Part shown: piece after piece, positions 5,541 through 8,709 of the stretch
Layout: each line of letters starts with the position of its first letter
Numbering within the stretch: position 1 is the first letter of the stretch
NCBI GenBank assembly: GCA_028527945.1
Contig: JAQQAK010000423.1
Coordinates: 1 to 8,709 of the forward strand
Reading direction: 5' to 3'
Source: Spirochaetaceae bacterium
GTDB taxonomy: Bacteria > Spirochaetota > Spirochaetia > UBA9216
Length of the DNA stretch: 8,709 nt
The notes under the pieces: model-generated
The model's input: only the letters and a program-made list of their open reading frames with translations
Databases searched by the model: none
What the model was told of the DNA's origin: nothing
Position numbers and translations under genes: made by a program

Positions 5541-5762
5541 GTGGCCAAAGAAGAAGCTATAGAAGTAGAAGGAATTGTGAAAGAATCTCTTCCCAACACA
5601 ATGTTCAGAGTTGAACTACAGAATGGGGGACATGTTATTCTTGCACACTTGTCCGGTAAAATGCGTAAACATTACATCAGAATTGTACCTGGCGATAAGG
5701 TTAGAGTGGCACTGTCACCTTATGATCTTACACGTGGACGAATAATTTACAGAGAACGATAA
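5541..5762 (+). CDS. infA: Translation initiation factor IF-1
   Basis: A 73-residue single OB-fold (S1-like) protein that binds the A site of the 30S subunit and acts with IF-2 and IF-3 in start selection. Nearly the whole sequence matches the family: AKEEAIEVEGIV at the N terminus, LPNTMFRVEL (17-26), SGKMRKHYIRI (39-49), PGDKVRVALSPYDLTRGRI up to the end. The loop before LAHLSG (NGGHVILAH) appears one residue longer than the usual NGHKVLAH, accounting for 73 instead of 72 residues. It starts with GTG behind a strong GGAGG. It stands alone with its own promoter and terminator, unlike the many bacteria in which infA lies in the spc ribosomal-protein operon, and it diverges from dksA. Confidence 0.97.
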   Translation: MAKEEAIEVEGIVKESLPNTMFRVELQNGGHVILAHLSGKMRKHYIRIVPGDKVRVALSPYDLTRGRIIYRER

Positions 5763-5769
5763 CCTAGCA

Positions 5770-5800
5770 GGCTGCCAAAACAAAGGGCAGCCATTTTTTT
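5770..5800 (+). terminator. Rho-independent terminator of infA
   Basis: GGCTGCC (5770-5776) and GGCAGCC (5786-5792) form a perfect 7-bp GC-rich stem with a 9-base A-rich loop, followed by A and seven T residues (5794-5800). It starts eight bases after the infA stop. It works only in the plus direction, because no A-run precedes the stem to serve the convergent Smr gene, whose stop is at 5802. Confidence 0.93.
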
Positions 5801-5801
5801 C

Positions 5802-6170
5802 TTATTTTAACATTACCCAAACAGCTCCACTCCCGCCGTTCTTAGGATCAGCTTTACCGAACTCTCCGCATAAAGAGGTTCTTTCTAAAATTGAGTACAC
5901 TTCGCGCTTTAAGACTGGTTTTCCATCAGAATGATAACCCTTTCCATGAATTATTAATACTTTTTTTAGTCCTCGTTTTTTTGATTTTAAGAGAAAATCC
6001 TCAACGGCCTTTCTGGCTTCATCAGCAGTTAAGCCATGAAGATCTATTTTACTTTGAGGCTGCTGTTTTAAAAGCTTCTTTCGACTAACAGGCAATATTT
6101 TATTTAAAGGCTCTGTATCCTTATCTTTATCAACCGGCGGATACTTATCCAGCCATTCATCCATCCCCAT
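5802..6170 (-). CDS. Smr-domain protein (MutS2 C-terminal type, stand-alone)
   Basis: A 122-residue protein with a charged N-terminal tail (1-40) and an Smr domain (about 41-122). The family signatures are DLHG (43-46) with the following TADEA helix, HGKG (75-78), and GGSGA (112-116) before a final strand VWVML. Smr domains bind nucleic acid and many cut or nick branched DNA or cleave RNA; the DLH and HGKG residues are those implicated in activity. It is the stand-alone kind (YdaL/SmrA-like), not part of MutS2. The start at 6170 is supported by GAGG five bases upstream; a second ATG two codons on is less well placed. It lies 14 bp after the BatD-like gene and is probably its last operon partner. 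A functional link to the Bat proteins is not evident. Confidence 0.88.
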   Translation of the reverse strand: MGMDEWLDKYPPVDKDKDTEPLNKILPVSRKKLLKQQPQSKIDLHGLTADEARKAVEDFLLKSKKRGLKKVLIIHGKGYHSDGKPVLKREVYSILERTSLCGEFGKADPKNGGSGAVWVMLK

Positions 6171-6184
6171 ATAAACCTCACGTA

Positions 6185-8152
6185 TTAAAGTTCAGGATTA
6201 TCCCTAATAATATCATTATTTTCAACCCAACCCTTTACACCTAACCCGGTTTCTACGAGATAGTAATTATCTGATTCATATAATAACTTAACAGCTGTTC
6301 CTGATTTTAAATTCATCCAGAATTCTGCTGAATCTTTCGGAATCTTCTTTATATTAACTTCACTACCATAAACTATTCCTGTTTCGTTTGAACGCGAAGA
6401 ATTGGTATAAACTATCATTACTATAGAAAATACAGCAAGAAAGCTGAATAAAATAATCAAAGATGAAGAGCCACCACTGGAACGCAAAAACCTGAACACT
6501 CCGGCAATAAAAGCAAGATTAACAACCAAAACAAGAATAAAAAAGAAAAGATCAGGATGAAACCATATTGAAGGCTGAATAGAATTAAGAAAACCATGAT
6601 CCTGTTCAACATTCTCCAGCACTTCTCTGTAAAAATCATTCATAGGATTCAAATAGACAGCAGATCGCAAATAATGTATTGCGGAAGGTACATCTCCTTC
6701 TATATATTTATCTACAGCTAAATTATACGATTGCACAGCGGTTATAGACTCTGTTCCTGAAACAGCATTGTTCATTGGAATGTTATAAACAAAAAAGAGA
6801 GCTGCTGTTATAAGAACAGAAAGAATAATTGCAATAACAAGTCTCTGCTTTTTAAAGATTCTTGTAAGCAAATAGAAAACAAGTCCTGGCAAAAGAAAAA
6901 TATAAGCTAACGGATTTGTGTACAAATTATGCCAGTTTTTCATAATAACAGAATCAGGTTCCAGTTTCTCAAATGAATAATGTACAGATGCTTTGGAACC
7001 TTCTGTTTCTACAGACTTCATTAAAAGGTTATATCTTTTAGCCTTAATTGTAATTATGTCATGTGATTCTTTATCAAGAAAACTAAATTCAGGAATATAT
7101 ATGCTTCCTTTCCCGGAATTTTCAGCCTTATATGTTCTTTTTATTGTTTTAGAACCTGTAAACCCATAAAGACTACTACTAAAATCATCTGTCTCTTCAG
7201 AAGAAACCATTAAAAATCCGTGAACCTCAGGAGCAGGAATTTTTAAATAATTAAGATTTCCTCTTCCACTGACTTTACAAGTTAAAACTAAATCTTCACC
7301 AACAAAAAGTTCTGTTTTATTAATAGTTGATGTAAAAATAAAATTTCCGACCGCACCGGTTTCGCTAATTTCTTCAGGAACAGGTTTTACCTTAAGATCT
7401 AAATCATTGCTCCAGCCAGTCAAACCACTGTAATCAACTCCTGCGGCAGGAATTACAACCTTACCGGATTTCTTGGGAGTATAAATAAATGCTGCTGCTG
7501 GAATATCATAAAGAGCCTTTTCACCAACACGCTGAGAAGAGATTCTACCCAAACCGGAAGCTTTTTCAAAAAAGCCTTCATCAGGCAAAGCAACTCTTGT
7601 GCTATCAAATAAAACAACTGAAGGCTGGTTTAGAACAGTCAAAAAAAGAGGAACAGCTTCACCTTCATATATTTCATCAACACCAGCTCTCCATTCGACC
7701 TCAAGTGGAATATATAGTTTTCGATTTCTGTATAATCCAACATTCATAATTGAGGGCGGGGTTTCAAGCTTTTTTGAACCGGCAGAAATTTTGAACGCAG
7801 GAATTATTTTACGGCCTGATTTATCAGCTTTAAAAGTTGCAGTTATCCTAATCTTACGCTGACTTACTTTATCAGAATCTGTGTCAATAAACGCACGATA
7901 GTAAGGTCCCCGTCTAAGAATCATCCAGCTGGGAAGATTATCAAGATTAAGATCAACATCATCAACCTTGTCATAATCAAGAATAATTGTCAGAGTAAAA
8001 AGATCTCCGCGGCCTACGGTTTCTGGAACAATAGAAAACTTATCAATTGATATGGAACTATTTTCACCAACAGAGCTGTCAGAATCTTCAGCAAAAAGAA
8101 AACCTGAAGCAGAAACAAACAATAGCAAGAAAATAAATAATTGCTTTTTCAC
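6185..8152 (-). CDS. batD: BatD-family protein with BatE-like C-terminal half (BatD-BatE fusion)
   Basis: A 655-residue inner-membrane protein. It has a signal peptide (1-21, cut likely after LFA). The periplasmic region (about 35-400) has BatD-type beta-sandwich repeats, with recurring VGRGDLFTLTI, YEGEAVPLFLTV and LFVGEDLVLTCKV units, each opening a domain, and KKSGKVVIPA-type segments. Two membrane helices lie at about 415-432 and 437-455. The rest follows BatE order: a TPR unit (about 471-505), two further helices (about 534-553 and 563-582), and an SH3b-like domain (about 592-648: VNIKKIP, LKSGTAVKLL, YLVETGLGVKGWV). BatD ordinarily stops after its helix, and BatE is a separate protein in Bacteroides, so this looks like a fusion. 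Bat proteins are tied to oxygen tolerance or stress, probably with MoxR and VWA proteins BatA/BatB. The GTG start overlaps the upstream stop by 1 nt (TAGTG) and has GAGGG seven bases before. Confidence 0.87.
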   Translation of the reverse strand: MKKQLFIFLLLFVSASGFLFAEDSDSSVGENSSISIDKFSIVPETVGRGDLFTLTIILDYDKVDDVDLNLDNLPSWMILRRGPYYRAFIDTDSDKVSQRKIRITATFKADKSGRKIIPAFKISAGSKKLETPPSIMNVGLYRNRKLYIPLEVEWRAGVDEIYEGEAVPLFLTVLNQPSVVLFDSTRVALPDEGFFEKASGLGRISSQRVGEKALYDIPAAAFIYTPKKSGKVVIPAAGVDYSGLTGWSNDLDLKVKPVPEEISETGAVGNFIFTSTINKTELFVGEDLVLTCKVSGRGNLNYLKIPAPEVHGFLMVSSEETDDFSSSLYGFTGSKTIKRTYKAENSGKGSIYIPEFSFLDKESHDIITIKAKRYNLLMKSVETEGSKASVHYSFEKLEPDSVIMKNWHNLYTNPLAYIFLLPGLVFYLLTRIFKKQRLVIAIILSVLITAALFFVYNIPMNNAVSGTESITAVQSYNLAVDKYIEGDVPSAIHYLRSAVYLNPMNDFYREVLENVEQDHGFLNSIQPSIWFHPDLFFFILVLVVNLAFIAGVFRFLRSSGGSSSLIILFSFLAVFSIVMIVYTNSSRSNETGIVYGSEVNIKKIPKDSAEFWMNLKSGTAVKLLYESDNYYLVETGLGVKGWVENNDIIRDNPEL

Positions 8153-8709
8153 TACCAGTCCCTCGCATCAGTTTGCGCAGAACCTTCTTCAGAGGCTTGC
8201 CACATACCAGAATCCTTTTGTTTTACAAATTCTAAAACTCTTGCGACTTCATCAGAAAGACCATCATCATCTGTAACATCAGCACCTGCCGCACTTTTTT
8301 GAGCAGGATTTTGTGAAGCATTCATTCTTCTAAGGCTGTATTCTATATTTATTTTGGCAGCCAGACTGTCAGGCTGAACTTCCAGAGCTTTTCTAAAAGA
8401 ATGAAACGCTTGCTGATATTGCCCCCTTTCAAATTCAAGAACACCTCTATTATAAAGAGTCCTGAAAAGGAGTTCATGATTTTTAGTTATAGCCGATTTT
8501 TGCCATTCATCAGCGGCAGCTTCAGCTTCTCCAAGAGCATAATAGACATTAGCCAAATTATAATTAACAAATGGTGTATGAACATCATTTTTAAGAGCTC
8601 TAAGATACTTTGTATTTGCCGCTTGATAATCACCTCTGTCAAAGGCATTATTACCATTCCAAACTGAAAAATATACTCCTGGATTGGAACAGGACGTTAG
8701 TATAATAAC
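8152..8709 (-). CDS. TPR lipoprotein of the Bat operon (BatC-like), 5' end outside window
   Basis: Partial: 185 C-terminal residues are visible and the frame is open to the right edge. The first visible residues, VIILTSC followed by SNPG, are the end of a hydrophobic signal with a lipobox, the cysteine being the lipidation site, so only the first signal-peptide residues are missing. The mature part holds three TPR units at about 16-43, 47-76 and 83-115 (NAFDRGDYQAANTKYLRAL; NLANVYYALGEAEAAADEW; YNRGVLEFERGQYQQAFHSF), then an acidic, low-complexity tail. TPR arrays mediate protein contacts, so it may scaffold the Bat complex at the membrane. Its TAG stop overlaps the GTG of the BatD-like gene by one base. 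I did not treat the TTG at 8556 as its start, since the TPRs and lipobox continue upstream. Confidence 0.85.
   Translation of the reverse strand, partial: VIILTSCSNPGVYFSVWNGNNAFDRGDYQAANTKYLRALKNDVHTPFVNYNLANVYYALGEAEAAADEWQKSAITKNHELLFRTLYNRGVLEFERGQYQQAFHSFRKALEVQPDSLAAKINIEYSLRRMNASQNPAQKSAAGADVTDDDGLSDEVARVLEFVKQKDSGMWQASEEGSAQTDARDW

Noticed and set aside
7489..8667. Plus-strand ORFs opposite the Bat genes (7489-7749, 7599-7862, 8052-8276, 8401-8667)
   Set aside because: They are antisense to genes with clear domain content; their sequences are low-complexity shadows without a start signal.

Overview
The window looks like chromosomal DNA of a spirochaete, most likely a Treponema (AT-rich, gut or rumen type). 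This is inferred from gene content: a Bat aerotolerance cluster with a TPR lipoprotein and a BatD-like protein, a DksA-type zinc-finger protein divergent from a lone infA, an OmpA-like protein whose peptidoglycan-binding motif is altered, and several membrane or small proteins I cannot place outside spirochaetes. There is no mobile element, CRISPR array, phage gene or rRNA. All complete genes have intact frames.

Layout, left to right. (1) Positions 127-210 hold a tRNA-Leu(CAA) on the plus strand. The start codon of a YcdX-type PHP hydrolase follows only two bases later (213-932). (2) An exported OmpA-C-domain protein lies on the minus strand (929-2134). It is tail-to-tail with the PHP gene, and their stop codons overlap. 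(3) Divergent from it is a plus-strand gene (2179-3291). It encodes what appears to be a degenerate DEAD-box protein: a RecA1-like half without a usable Walker A or DEAD box, no RecA2 domain, and an intact DbpA-type RNA-binding domain at the C terminus. (4) A 203-bp gap without a convincing gene contains related inverted-repeat copies. (5) A minus-strand cluster runs dksA (5058-5414), then a small unknown protein (4620-5000), then a multi-pass membrane protein of unknown function (3495-4616). (6) The dksA/infA divergent control region (5415-5540) has readable promoters in both directions and two palindromes. infA (5541-5762) ends in a clear rho-independent terminator. (7) At the right is a minus-strand operon: a partial TPR lipoprotein (BatC-like, 8152 to beyond 8709), a BatD protein with a BatE-like C-terminal half (6185-8152), and an Smr-domain protein (5802-6170), with 1-nt overlap and 14-nt spacing.

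Functional themes. The Bat proteins are envelope proteins linked in other bacteria to oxygen tolerance or stress and normally work with MoxR and BatA/BatB, which probably lie off the right edge. infA, DksA, the helicase-like RNA-binding protein and the tRNA belong to translation, transcription control and RNA metabolism. The most unusual items are the helicase-derived RNA-binding protein, the BatD/BatE fusion, the OmpA domain lacking its usual DAP-binding aspartate, and the apparently leaderless gene directly behind a tRNA.
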